From NCBI GenBank assembly GCA_035556735.1, contig DATMFF010000013.1, forward strand, positions 310,001-374,000: a stretch of 64,000 bases of DNA, in the 5' to 3' direction. Below the pieces are notes generated by a model that was given only the letters and a program-made list of their open reading frames with translations, was not told the origin of the DNA and searched no databases. Shown piece by piece: positions 51,318-59,502 of the stretch; the first letter of the stretch is position 1; each line of letters opens with the position of its first letter. Source of the DNA: CANJBX01 sp035556735 (GTDB taxonomy: Bacteria; Pseudomonadota; Alphaproteobacteria; Rhizobiales; Xanthobacteraceae). The position numbers and the translations under genes are program-made.

Positions 51318-52034
51318 ATGCTCCTTGACGTCACAGACCTGCGAAAATCCTTCGGCTCGCTGCGCGCGGCGGACGGCATCGAGCTTGCCGTCGCGGAGCG
51401 CGAGGCGGTCGGCATCATCGGCCCGAACGGCGCCGGCAAGTCGACGCTGTTCAACCTGATCACCGGCGACATCCGCCCCGACGCGGGCGAGATCCGCCTC
51501 GACGGTGGCGCGATCACGGCCCTGCGGCCCTATGAGCGCAGCCGCCGCGGCATCGCGCGCTCCTACCAGATCCCGCGTCCGTTCGAGAACCTCACCGTGT
51601 TCGAGAACCTGCTCGCGGCTGCCGTCTGGAGCCGTGGACGGCGAGAGCGCGAGGCGATCGACGCCTGCGCCGGCGTGCTCGAACGCACGCGGCTGCTCGG
51701 CCGTGCCAACGCCCTCGCCGGCTCGCTCACGCTGCTGGAGCGCAAGCGGCTCGAGATGGCGCGCGCGCTCGCGAGCGAGCCGCGTCTCCTGCTGCTCGAC
51801 GAGATCGCCGGCGGCCTTACCGAGGCCGAATGCCAGGACCTGATCGAGACGATCCGCGCCATCCATGCAAGCGGCGTCACCATCGTCTGGATCGAGCACG
51901 TCGTCCACGCGCTGCTCGCCGTGGTGGGCCGTCTCGTCGTGCTCAATTTCGGCCGCAAGATCGCGGAGGGCGATCCGCACGCGGTTATGGGCTCGCAGGA
52001 GGTGCGCGAGATCTACATGGGCATCGAGGCCTGA
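51318..52034 (+). CDS. Branched-chain-type ABC transporter ATP-binding protein (LivG-like)
   Basis: A 238-residue ABC ATPase. Walker A GPNGAGKS near 35, a IARSYQIPRPFENLTVFENLL Q-loop region, signature variant LTLLERKRLEMARAL, Walker B LLLLDEIAGGL. The signature lacks the usual GG, as in LivG proteins. It is separated from the binding-protein gene by palindromic repeats but stays in the operon. Confidence 0.9.
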   Translation: MLLDVTDLRKSFGSLRAADGIELAVAEREAVGIIGPNGAGKSTLFNLITGDIRPDAGEIRLDGGAITALRPYERSRRGIARSYQIPRPFENLTVFENLLAAAVWSRGRREREAIDACAGVLERTRLLGRANALAGSLTLLERKRLEMARALASEPRLLLLDEIAGGLTEAECQDLIETIRAIHASGVTIVWIEHVVHALLAVVGRLVVLNFGRKIAEGDPHAVMGSQEVREIYMGIEA

Positions 52035-52038
52035 CGCG

Positions 52039-52740
52039 ATGCCGCTGCTGGTCACCAAAGCCCTCACCGCGTTCTACGGCGATTTCCAGGCGCTGTTCGG
52101 CATCGACACCGAGCTTGGCGAGGGTGAGACCATCGCCATCATCGGCGCCAACGGCGCGGGCAAGTCCACCTATCTGAAATCCGTCGCCGGCCTGCTCCGC
52201 GCCGATCCGGGCAGCGTGCTGCTCGACGACCGGCCGATCGGCGGGCTCGCGCCCGCGCAGATCGTCAAGCTCGGGATCGCGCTCGTGCCGGAGGGACGGC
52301 GGCTGTTCCCCTCGCTCACCGTCACCGAGAACTTGCTGATCGGGGCTTATGGCCGCAAGACGTCCGGCCCATGGTCGCTCGATGCCGTGTTCGAGCTCTT
52401 CCCCATGCTGCGCGAGCACCGCAACCGTCCCGGCACCATGCTCTCCGGCGGCCAGCAGCAGATGGTCGCCATCGGGCGCGCGCTGATGTCCAACCCGCGC
52501 GTGCTTTTGTGCGACGAAATCAGCCTCGGCCTCGCGCCGATCGTGATCCGCGACCTCTACCAGAGCCTGCCGCGCATCAAGGCGAGCGGCACCAGCATCG
52601 TCCTCGTCGAGCAGGACATCGTGCAGGCCATGAAGGCCGCCGACCGCGTCTATTGTTTTCAGGAAGGCCGCCTCTCGCTCGCGGGCAAACCGTCCGAGCT
52701 GACGCGCGACCAGATCCATGTGGCGTATTTCGGGGGATGA
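52039..52740 (+). CDS. Branched-chain-type ABC transporter ATP-binding protein (LivF-like)
   Basis: A 233-residue ABC ATPase: Walker A GANGAGKS near 37, signature LSGGQQQMVAIGRALM, Walker B VLLCDEISLGLAP. ATG is four bases after the LivG-like stop. It partners with the other ATPase to drive import. Confidence 0.91.
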   Translation: MPLLVTKALTAFYGDFQALFGIDTELGEGETIAIIGANGAGKSTYLKSVAGLLRADPGSVLLDDRPIGGLAPAQIVKLGIALVPEGRRLFPSLTVTENLLIGAYGRKTSGPWSLDAVFELFPMLREHRNRPGTMLSGGQQQMVAIGRALMSNPRVLLCDEISLGLAPIVIRDLYQSLPRIKASGTSIVLVEQDIVQAMKAADRVYCFQEGRLSLAGKPSELTRDQIHVAYFGG

Positions 52741-52771
52741 TGTGACGCGCAAGGCACCGCAAACGTCCGCG

Positions 52772-53072
52772 CCCCCTCACCCGCCGCGCTCCGCGCGGCG
52801 ACCTCTCCCCGGCGGGGAGAGGTCGGGGCCGTGCCATCTTGCCCCTCCGCGCTCAACCGAAAACGCCGCGATCCCACCCTTCGAGGGAGCGTACAGCTTC
52901 GCCACTTGCGCACCTCTCCCCGCCGGGGAGAGGTCGGGGCCGTGCCATCTTGCCCCTCCGCGCTCAACCGAAAACGCCGCGATCCCACCCTTCGATGGAG
53001 CGTACAGCTTCGCCACTTGCGCACCTCTCCCCGCCGGGGAGAGGTCGCGAGCGAAGCGAGCGGGTGAGGGGG
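52772..53072. repeat. Composite repeat element with 111-base tandem units
   Basis: This fills the gap 52741-53109. Terminal inverted repeats CCCCCTCACCC (52772-52782) and GGGTGAGGGGG (53062-53072) bound it. Inside, hairpins CTCTCCCCGCCGGGGAGAG occur at about 52803, 52914 and 53025, each the start of a unit exactly 111 bases long (52801-52911, 52912-53022, partial 53023-53046). Units differ at only a few bases. Because 111 is a multiple of three, long open frames cross it but look artificial. Confidence 0.8.
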
Positions 53073-53109
53073 AACCGACGATACGGCTCCTTACCCCAAG
53101 GCCCGTCCC

Positions 53110-53979
53110 ATGATCGGCTGGATCGACACCATCCTGCAGGGCGTGCTGCTCGGCGGCCTCTATGCGCTGTTCGCGCTCGGGCTCTCCCTGATCTTCGGCA
53201 TCATGCGCCTCGTCAACCTCGCGCACGGCGACCTCATCGTGCTCGGCGCCTTCGTCATCTTCGCGCTGGCGCAGGCGCTCGGCGTCGGCGTGTTCCTCGC
53301 CTTCCTGCTCGCCGCGCCGATCATGTTCGCGATCGGCTACGCGCTGCAGGCCGGCATGCTCAACCGCACGCTCGGACGCGACATCCTGCCGCCGCTGCTC
53401 GTCACTTTCGGGCTCTCGATCATCACACAGAACGGGCTGCTGGAGCTGTTCTCGGCCGACAGCCGCCGGCTCGGCGTCGGCGCGCTCGAAACCGCCTCCG
53501 TCGCCCTCGGCGGCGGGCTCGCGGTCGGCGTCGTCCCGCTCCTCACCCTCGGCAGCGCCGTGTTCGTCATTGCGGCGCTCAACCTCGTCTTCTATCGCAC
53601 CCAGCTCGGCCGCGCCTTCCGCGCCACCTCCGACGATCCCGAGATCGCGCAGCTCATGGGCATCGACAACAAGCGCATCTTCGCGCTCGCCATGGGCGTC
53701 GCCATGCTGGTCGCGGTCGTCGCCGCCCTCTTCCTCGGCATGCGCTCGAACTTCGATCCGACCATCGGCCCCGCCCGCCTGCTCTATGCGTTCGAGGCGG
53801 TGATCATCGGCGGGCTCGGCAGCCTGTGGGGCACCCTCGCCGGCGGCGTCATCATCGGCGTCGCGCAGACCGTCGGCGCCCACATCAATCCGGAGTGGCA
53901 GATCCTGGCCGGCCACGTCGCGTTCCTTCTCGTGCTGATGCTGCGGCCGCGCGGGCTGTTCCCGCGCGCGGTGGACTAG
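53110..53979 (+). CDS. Branched-chain-type ABC transporter permease (LivH-like)
   Basis: A 289-residue inner-membrane permease with about eight helices: ILQGVLLGGLYALFALGLSLIFG, IMRLVNLAHGDLIVLGA, GRDILPPLLVTFGLSIITQN and AFEAVIIGGLGSLWGTLAGG. Its stop codon TAG is part of a palindromic repeat that also forms the start of the next gene. Confidence 0.92.
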   Translation: MIGWIDTILQGVLLGGLYALFALGLSLIFGIMRLVNLAHGDLIVLGAFVIFALAQALGVGVFLAFLLAAPIMFAIGYALQAGMLNRTLGRDILPPLLVTFGLSIITQNGLLELFSADSRRLGVGALETASVALGGGLAVGVVPLLTLGSAVFVIAALNLVFYRTQLGRAFRATSDDPEIAQLMGIDNKRIFALAMGVAMLVAVVAALFLGMRSNFDPTIGPARLLYAFEAVIIGGLGSLWGTLAGGVIIGVAQTVGAHINPEWQILAGHVAFLLVLMLRPRGLFPRAVD

Positions 53980-54030
53980 GCGCATGATCCCGAAAAGTGG
54001 CAACCGGTTTTCGGAACAGATCATGCGCCT
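53978..54030. repeat. GCATGATCCCGAAAAG-type palindromic repeat at permease gene start
   Basis: A 53-base element bounded by perfect 12-base inverted ends AGGCGCATGATC (53978-53989) and GATCATGCGCCT (54019-54030), with internal CCGAAAAGTGG and CCGGTTTTCGG. This is a well-known dispersed repeat of Rhizobiales genomes. It spans the LivH-like stop and both candidate ATG starts (53984, 54023) of the next permease. Confidence 0.8.
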
Positions 54031-55240
54031 GAATAAAAGCGGCGCGGAGGCGGAGCCGGGCGCAGGCGGGCGCCGCTACCGCATCGAGGTCGCGAGCCCC
54101 GCCGCGCGCGGGATCGCGCTCGCCATGGCGCTCGTCGTCGCCGCCCTCGCCGCGCTGCCGCTGCTGGCGGGCCGCGCGCTGGTGCAGGACTTCACCTTCG
54201 TCCTCTACATGCTGGCGCTGGCGCAGCTCTGGAACCTGCTCGCCGGCAACGCCGGCCTCGTCTCGGTCGGACAGCAGGCGTTCGTCGGCCTCGGCGGCTA
54301 TCTCCTGTTCGCGCTCACCATCATGGCCGGGCTCGACGCGCTCACCGCGATCGTGCTCGCCGGCGTGATCGCCGCCGTATTCGCGCTGCCGACCGCGCTT
54401 GTCGTGTTCCGCCTGCGCGGAGCGTATTTCGCCATCGGCACGTGGGTGGTGGCCGAGGTCTATCGCCTGGTGTTCGCGCAGTTCAAAGGGCTCGGCGGCG
54501 GCACGGGCACGTCCCTGCCCGTCTCCGTCACCAACGAGTTCGCCGCGCTCGAACTCGCCAAGTCCGTGTTCGGACTGCGCACCCCCGCCGCGCGCGACGC
54601 GGTGACCTACTGGGTCGCGCTCGCGCTCGCCGCCGGCACCATCCTCGCGGTCTATCTCATCCTGCGCTCGCGCCGCGGGCTCGCGCTCGCCGCCATCCGC
54701 GATTCCGAGGTCGCCGCCCAGAGCGTCGGCGTCAACGGCTTCCGCACCAAGCTCGCGGTCTACGTCATCACCGCCGGCATCACCGGCATGGTGGGCGCGC
54801 TGATCTATCTGCAGAAGGCGCGCATCTCGCCCGACGCGGCCTTCGCCGTGCTCGACTGGACCGCCTATGTGATCTTCATCGTCGTGATCGGCGGGATCGG
54901 CACCATCGAGGGGCCGATCGTCGGCGTGATCATCTTCTATCTGATGCAGACGTATCTCGCCGACTTCGGCACGTGGTATCTCATCCTGCTCGGCGCGCTC
55001 GCCATTCTCGTCATGCTGTTCGCGCCGCGCGGGATCTGGGGCTACGTCGCCGCGCGCTACGGTCTCGTGCTGTTCCCGGTCCGCCGCCGACTCGAGCGTG
55101 ATCCCGAAAAGCTTGCCCCCGGACTTGATCCGGGGGTGGTCCCGGTTTCCGGACAAGATCACGCTCAAACAGAAGGCGAGCGTGATCCCGAAAAGTATCC
55201 CTCCCAGGAATCCTTCCCGTCCCGAAAGGAGAAGCCATGA
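53984..55240 (+). CDS. Branched-chain-type ABC transporter permease (LivM-like) with repeat-encoded ends
   Basis: A permease of up to 418 residues. The core (about 40-355) has the LivM pattern: LAQLWNLLAGNAGLVSVGQQAFVGLGG, FRLRGAYFAIGTWVVAEVYRL, ALAAIRDSEVAAQSVGVNGFRTKL. Both ends come from genomic repeats: residues 1-13 are encoded by one copy of a palindrome (ATG at 53984; ATG 54023 excludes them) and residues about 370-405 by two further copies (ERDPEK appears twice). The tail is soluble and unlike the family. It overlaps the next gene by ATGA. Confidence 0.88.
   Translation: MIPKSGNRFSEQIMRLNKSGAEAEPGAGGRRYRIEVASPAARGIALAMALVVAALAALPLLAGRALVQDFTFVLYMLALAQLWNLLAGNAGLVSVGQQAFVGLGGYLLFALTIMAGLDALTAIVLAGVIAAVFALPTALVVFRLRGAYFAIGTWVVAEVYRLVFAQFKGLGGGTGTSLPVSVTNEFAALELAKSVFGLRTPAARDAVTYWVALALAAGTILAVYLILRSRRGLALAAIRDSEVAAQSVGVNGFRTKLAVYVITAGITGMVGALIYLQKARISPDAAFAVLDWTAYVIFIVVIGGIGTIEGPIVGVIIFYLMQTYLADFGTWYLILLGALAILVMLFAPRGIWGYVAARYGLVLFPVRRRLERDPEKLAPGLDPGVVPVSGQDHAQTEGERDPEKYPSQESFPSRKEKP
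55094..55195. repeat. Two further palindromic repeats inside permease 3' coding region
   Basis: GAGCGTGATC...GATCACGCTC (55094-55166) is a 73-base unit with perfect 10-base ends, carrying inside it a second hairpin CCCCCGGA-CTTGA-TCCGGGGG (55116-55136). A half copy GAGCGTGATCCCGAAAAG follows at 55178-55195. Same repeat family as at 53978. Confidence 0.78.
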
Positions 55241-55737
55241 CCGCGTCCTCGCTCCAGAACCTCGTGCCGCCCGAGCTTGAGCAGCTTTCGTGGCGTCCGC
55301 TGTTCGCCTTCCAGATCGCCGTGGCCAAGCCGTTCGTGATCGGCCGCACGCCCGGCTGCGACCGCCGCATCGGCGAGATCACCGGCGGCACCTTCGAGGG
55401 CGAACGCCTGCGCGGCAAGATCCTCACCGGCGGCAGCGACTGGCAGACCGTGCGCACCGACGGCGCCTGGACGCTGGACGTGCGGCTGGTGATGGAAACC
55501 GACGACGGCCACCTGATCGGCATGACCTACAAGGGCGTGCGCCACGGCCCGCCCGAGGTGATGGAGCGCATCGCGCGCGGCGACACCAGCGTGAAGGCCT
55601 CCGACTATTACCTGCGCGCAGCCCCGTTCTTCGAGACCGCGTCGGAGAAATACGGCTGGCTCAACAGCATCGTCGCCATCGCCTCCGGCCACCGCCTCCC
55701 GAGCGGCCCGATCTACCAGGTGTTCGAGATCGCGTGA
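55237..55737 (+). CDS. DUF3237 family protein
   Basis: A 166-residue soluble protein: FAFQIAVAKPFVIGRTPGCDR, GGTFEGERLRGKILTGGSDWQ, the GMTYKGVRHGPPEVME motif and FETASEKYGWLNSIVAIASG match DUF3237. It is a beta-rich protein of unknown function often linked to aromatic catabolism genes. AGGAGAAGCC precedes the ATG, which overlaps the permease stop, so it belongs to the importer operon. Confidence 0.9.
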   Translation: MTASSLQNLVPPELEQLSWRPLFAFQIAVAKPFVIGRTPGCDRRIGEITGGTFEGERLRGKILTGGSDWQTVRTDGAWTLDVRLVMETDDGHLIGMTYKGVRHGPPEVMERIARGDTSVKASDYYLRAAPFFETASEKYGWLNSIVAIASGHRLPSGPIYQVFEIA

Positions 55738-56033
55738 GGGCGGCGTTGTCCACGAAGTTCACATGGGCGGAGCGTGATCCTTCGGCGTCGCCGCGCGCTC
55801 GTGCACGATGACGGGTTCGGCCGGGGAGCGAAGGCGCTCACCCGCAGGGCGGAGCTTTGCCATGATCATCGAGGCGGACCTTGGACACGCTGCTCGCGGA
55901 CATCGACGCCGCGACGAGCGGACGCGCGGACGCGGGCGCCGGAGGAGCCCGCGTTCCCGCCGCACCTATGTCATGCTCCCTCCGAAACCTCTCATTGCGC
56001 CTGCCGGAGGTTGCATTGCGGCGGCGGCACCAC
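55738..56033. other. Intergenic region, no convincing gene
   Basis: A 296-base gap between convergent operons. Small open frames cross it but have no ribosome site or recognisable domain. A stretch from 55881 reads DTLLADIDAATSGRADAG in frame and could be a gene remnant; I cannot support more. Confidence 0.4.
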
Positions 56034-56471
56034 TCACCGCATGAACTCGAACTCGCGGTTCATCGTCATCCGCGCGATCTTCCAGTCCTCTCCGATCTTG
56101 ACGAGCGCACCCGGCACGACCAGCACGAGATACGGCGAGCGGATCTTCGGCGGCTCGAGCGGCCGGCTTCCGGTGTCGTGGATATAAGCCGTGATGTAGA
56201 GCAGGAACTCGGCGGACGCCGCGTCCTTCACGTCCACCTGCACGTTGCTGACGACGTGACGCACCGTCTGCGTGCGCGAGCGCGCGTTGAGCGCGGACAT
56301 GATCGCGGCGCGGCCCTGCAGCGCCTTGCCGAGCCTGTGCCACACACCGTCGGGCGCGAACAGCTCGGCCATGTCCTCGTAGCGCCACTGGTCGAACAGA
56401 TTGAAGAAGCGAGTGAGAATCTGAGCGCAGTCCCACTCGATCGCACGCGCGGCGTCGCGGGGAAGGCTCAC
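56034..56471 (-). CDS. NTF2-like (SnoaL/ring-hydroxylating beta-subunit-like) protein
   Basis: A 145-residue NTF2-fold protein: ILTRFFNLFDQWRYEDMAELFAPDGVW, LQGRAAIMSALNARSRTQTVRH and DWKIARMTMNREFEF. It begins with GTG at 56471, overlapping the aldolase stop by GTGA. It may be a small partner of the Rieske oxygenase or an isomerase. It is last in the operon. Confidence 0.85.
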   Translation of the reverse strand: MSLPRDAARAIEWDCAQILTRFFNLFDQWRYEDMAELFAPDGVWHRLGKALQGRAAIMSALNARSRTQTVRHVVSNVQVDVKDAASAEFLLYITAYIHDTGSRPLEPPKIRSPYLVLVVPGALVKIGEDWKIARMTMNREFEFMR

Positions 56472-57247
56472 GGCTGCGGCAGCGCGTTGAGGCGTTTCAC
56501 GAGATCGTCGGCGCCGCGCACGAGCAGGCCGACTTCCGAGCCGACCGCGACCACCTGAGTGCCGGCCTTCATGTAGCGGTCCACCTGCGGCTCGCCGCAC
56601 AGGATGCCGGACACCTTGCCGAGTTCGCGGACGCGCCGCATCCCCGCCTCCATCTTCGCCACCACGTCGGGATGGCCGGGCTGGCCGAGCAGCCCCGAAT
56701 TGGCCGCGAAGTCGTTGGGACCGAAGAATATGACGTCCACGCCCTCGACCGCTGCAATGGCGTCGAGATTGGCGAGCCCCTTCGGGGTCTCGATCTGCGC
56801 CATCAGGCAGACATTGGCGTTGGCGTTGGCGTAGTAGTTGGCCGCGTTGCGGAAATAGTCGGTCGAACGCATGCTCCCGCCGACGCCGCGGGTGCCCTGC
56901 GGCGGATAGCGCATCATGCGCACCACCTCGCGCGCCTGCTCGGCGGTTTCGATGTTCGGCACCATCAGCGCGTCGGCGCCGACGTCGAGATAGTATTTGA
57001 TCTGCACCGGGTCCTGCGCCGCGATGCGCACGACCGCGGCGGTCTTGCAGGCGGTGAGCGCAGCGAGCTGCATGTGGATCATCGGCACGCTGGTGGGCGC
57101 ATGCTCGGCGTCGAAGACGAGGAAGTCGAAGCCCGAAGACGCCATCACCTCGATGGTGTGGAACGACGGAAGGCAGCAGAAGGTGCCGAACAGCGCGCGG
57201 CCCTCGCGCAGCGCGCGCTTCATGACGACTGACTTCGGCTCCATCAT
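56468..57247 (-). CDS. HpcH/HpaI aldolase family protein
   Basis: A 259-residue class II pyruvate aldolase-like TIM-barrel: GTFCCLPSFHTIEVMASSGFDFLVFDAEHAP, ALMVPNIETAEQAREVV, RYPPQGTRGVGG, and the metal-binding MAQIETPKGLANLDAIAAVEGV. Cleaves hydroxy-oxo-acids to pyruvate and an aldehyde, a late ring-fission step. It overlaps the Rieske gene stop by ATGA, so it likely serves the same pathway. Confidence 0.92.
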   Translation of the reverse strand: MMEPKSVVMKRALREGRALFGTFCCLPSFHTIEVMASSGFDFLVFDAEHAPTSVPMIHMQLAALTACKTAAVVRIAAQDPVQIKYYLDVGADALMVPNIETAEQAREVVRMMRYPPQGTRGVGGSMRSTDYFRNAANYYANANANVCLMAQIETPKGLANLDAIAAVEGVDVIFFGPNDFAANSGLLGQPGHPDVVAKMEAGMRRVRELGKVSGILCGEPQVDRYMKAGTQVVAVGSEVGLLVRGADDLVKRLNALPQP

Positions 57248-58581
57248 TGTTGCTCCGCGCCCACCCGCCCGACCGGATCGCCGAATCGGGCCTTCATGAC
57301 GTCGGCGAGCGGTTGTGAGGAATGCGCGACAGTCCCGCCAGCGCGCACACGGAAGCTCTCGGGCTTCTTGGCCGCGGACGGCTCGTGCCCTTTCGCCAGC
57401 GCCTTGGCCGCGTCCAAGATAAGCCGGCGAAAACGCACGATGCCGATATCCGTCGGGCCGAGATGCTCGCGCGTACGGTCCGCGATGTAGCCCTGGCTAT
57501 CCTGGATACAGGCATCCTGTTCCGATACGCCCTTGATGCCCGTATAGGTGCGATATTTCTGCTCCTCGCGGTCGATCAAGTAGTCGTTGTCGCGATTGCG
57601 GATGGGCACCCAGTTCTCGTCCACGTTGGCGTGAACCGTGTGGCCTTTGCTGAAACGATCGCGCTCGGAATTGGTCAGCGGCCGCTCCGGGTTCCACGTG
57701 TAGCAATAGATCCAGCACAGTTCGTCGGTGATCGGGACGAAGCATTGCCCATGATAGTTCTCACCCGGGAACGTACTCGGGGCGAGCGCGTGGTTGGGCA
57801 GCAGGAACTGACTGATGCGCCAATAAAGATCCTCGCCATCGGCGGTGCGAGCCGCTCCCATCACCAGGCCAGAGTCGTGCTCGGTCACGGTGAAGCGCGG
57901 CATGCCGTCGTTCTTGAGCCAACGCACGCGGTTCTTGTCGCCGCTCGCCGCCGCCTCCGACTGATTGAGCGTTTTCATGATGTGGTCGTCGTCTTCGTCC
58001 TCGCCGACCGTCATATGGAGGAACGAGAAGTGCGCCGTATCGAGCGCGCCCTCGCAGGCCTGCGCCCAGTTGCATTGCTGCAGCTTCTTGGAGACGAAGA
58101 TGTGCGAGGGCGGGAGGTCAAGATATTCGAGCTTCGGCATGTCCGGCATGAGCTCGGGCGGCCCCATGTACGCCCATATGATGCCGCCCGCCTCGCGCGT
58201 CGGGTAGGCCTTGATCGCCGCCTCCTTGCACAGCGTCTCGTAGGCCTCGTTCTGCGGCATGGTCGCCATCTCGAGGCACTTGCCGTTCACGTCGAACTTC
58301 CAGCCGTGGAAGGCGCAGCGAATTCCGCCCTCCTCGTTGCGGCCCCAGAACAGGTTGGCGCCGCGATGGGCGCAGTGCGGCTCGATCAGGCCAACCCGAT
58401 TGTGGCTGTCGCGAAACGCAAGCAGCCTCTCGCCCATGATCTCGATCCGCAGCGGCGGGCCGTCCGGCTCGGGCAGCTGCTGGGACAGCAGGGCGGGGAC
58501 CCAGAAGCGCCGGAACAGCGCACCCATTGCCGTTCCGGGCCCGGTTCGCGTCAGCAATTCGTTGTCGGCGGCACGCAACAT
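57244..58581 (-). CDS. Rieske 2Fe-2S aromatic ring-hydroxylating oxygenase, large subunit
   Basis: A 445-residue oxygenase resembling phthalate 4,5-dioxygenase. The Rieske ligands are C70, H72, C89 and H92 (EPHCAHRGANLFWG and RCAFHGWKFD). The mononuclear iron histidines are in DTAHFSFLH (H184, H189). The protein runs to the usual length. No reductase is seen in this window, so it must use one from elsewhere. The gene is preceded by an ABC ATPase, and followed by the aldolase with overlapping stop and start. Substrate unknown. Confidence 0.92.
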   Translation of the reverse strand: MLRAADNELLTRTGPGTAMGALFRRFWVPALLSQQLPEPDGPPLRIEIMGERLLAFRDSHNRVGLIEPHCAHRGANLFWGRNEEGGIRCAFHGWKFDVNGKCLEMATMPQNEAYETLCKEAAIKAYPTREAGGIIWAYMGPPELMPDMPKLEYLDLPPSHIFVSKKLQQCNWAQACEGALDTAHFSFLHMTVGEDEDDDHIMKTLNQSEAAASGDKNRVRWLKNDGMPRFTVTEHDSGLVMGAARTADGEDLYWRISQFLLPNHALAPSTFPGENYHGQCFVPITDELCWIYCYTWNPERPLTNSERDRFSKGHTVHANVDENWVPIRNRDNDYLIDREEQKYRTYTGIKGVSEQDACIQDSQGYIADRTREHLGPTDIGIVRFRRLILDAAKALAKGHEPSAAKKPESFRVRAGGTVAHSSQPLADVMKARFGDPVGRVGAEQQ

Positions 58582-58594
58582 GGCTCTGTCCGTA

Positions 58595-59362
58595 TCAGTG
58601 AGTAATCATGTCTTGCTCGCCCATGGCGGCGGCGATCTGGTGGTGCAGTTCGCGTACGCGCGCAGGATCGGCACGGTCGGCCGCCGTCGGCCGCACTTCC
58701 AGCAGGACTCTCGCGGGTATCGCCAGCACGAGGATGCGGTCGGCCATCTCGATCGCGTCATCGATGCGGTGCGTGATCAACAGGCAGGTCTTGCCGAGGG
58801 TGCGCACGAGATCGGCGACGTCCTCACGCAAAGTTTTCGACGTGACGTGGTCGAGCTGGCTGAACGACTCGTCCAGCAGCAGGATCTGGGGGTCGACGGC
58901 AAGCGCGCGCGCCAGGGAAACACGTTGGCGCATGCCGCCAGACAATTCGTGGGCATATTTTTCGTCGGCCCCCGACATCTTGACGCGCGCCAACCATTCG
59001 CCGGCGCGGCGGCGGGACTCCGCCTTCTCGACGCCGAGGATCTGCAGGCCGAGTTCGATGTTCTGCGCAGCAGTCCGCCACGGGAGGAGACGATCGGTCT
59101 GAAAACTCACGGCGAGCTTACCACGCAGACGCTCGAATTCGCCGTAGGGATCGCAACCGGCGACGCGAACACGACCGCTCGTCGGCTTGATCGTGCCCAT
59201 GATCAGGTTCATGGCGGTGCTTTTGCCGGCACCCGTTCGCCCCAGCAATGCAACGATCTCGCCGTGGCCAACACTGAAGGAGAGATCCTGGACCGCCACG
59301 TGATCCCCGAAACGGCGGGTCACGTTCGACAGCTCGATCTCAGCGGGTCCAATCGCCGCCAT
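58595..59362 (-). CDS. Nitrate/sulfonate/bicarbonate-type ABC transporter ATP-binding protein
   Basis: A 255-residue SsuB/TauB-class ATPase: Walker A GRTGAGKS near 41, SFQTDRLLPWRTAAQNIELGL, signature LSGGMRQRVSLARAL, Walker B ILLLDESFSQLD (DES in place of DEP). Its permease and binding protein lie on the other strand at 60512-62387. Downstream genes encode the Rieske oxygenase, so the transporter supplies its substrate. Confidence 0.91.
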   Translation of the reverse strand: MAAIGPAEIELSNVTRRFGDHVAVQDLSFSVGHGEIVALLGRTGAGKSTAMNLIMGTIKPTSGRVRVAGCDPYGEFERLRGKLAVSFQTDRLLPWRTAAQNIELGLQILGVEKAESRRRAGEWLARVKMSGADEKYAHELSGGMRQRVSLARALAVDPQILLLDESFSQLDHVTSKTLREDVADLVRTLGKTCLLITHRIDDAIEMADRILVLAIPARVLLEVRPTAADRADPARVRELHHQIAAAMGEQDMITH

Positions 59363-59469
59363 GCTTCCTCCCCGGCCGCCCGCCTATGTTGTGCATTGTG
59401 CGCGGACTGCACGATCTTCCGCCCGCGAGACTGCGCGAGGGCAAGGCAGGCGGCAAGCGCAGTTTCATT

Positions 59470-59478
59470 ATTCTGAAT
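59470..59478. promoter_or_regulatory. ATTCNGAAT site before ATPase/Rieske operon
   Basis: ATTCTGAAT, 108 bases upstream of the ATPase gene, resembles TATTCGGAATA at 60359 in the IclR/permease spacer (TTATTCKGAAT shared). Possibly an IclR site. Confidence 0.4.
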
Positions 59479-59502
59479 TCATTTTTGAAATGTCGAACGT
59501 GC

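Noticed and set aside
52801..53046. Possible CRISPR array
   Set aside because: Units are contiguous 111-base near-identical copies with no unique spacers and no cas genes.
52777..54024. 415-residue minus-strand frame with 37-residue repeats
   Set aside because: Created by the 111-base tandem repeat and the antisense of the LivH-like permease.
55774..56187. Small overlapping frames in the gap after DUF3237
   Set aside because: No ribosome site, biased Arg/Pro composition, and they run antisense into the NTF2-like gene.
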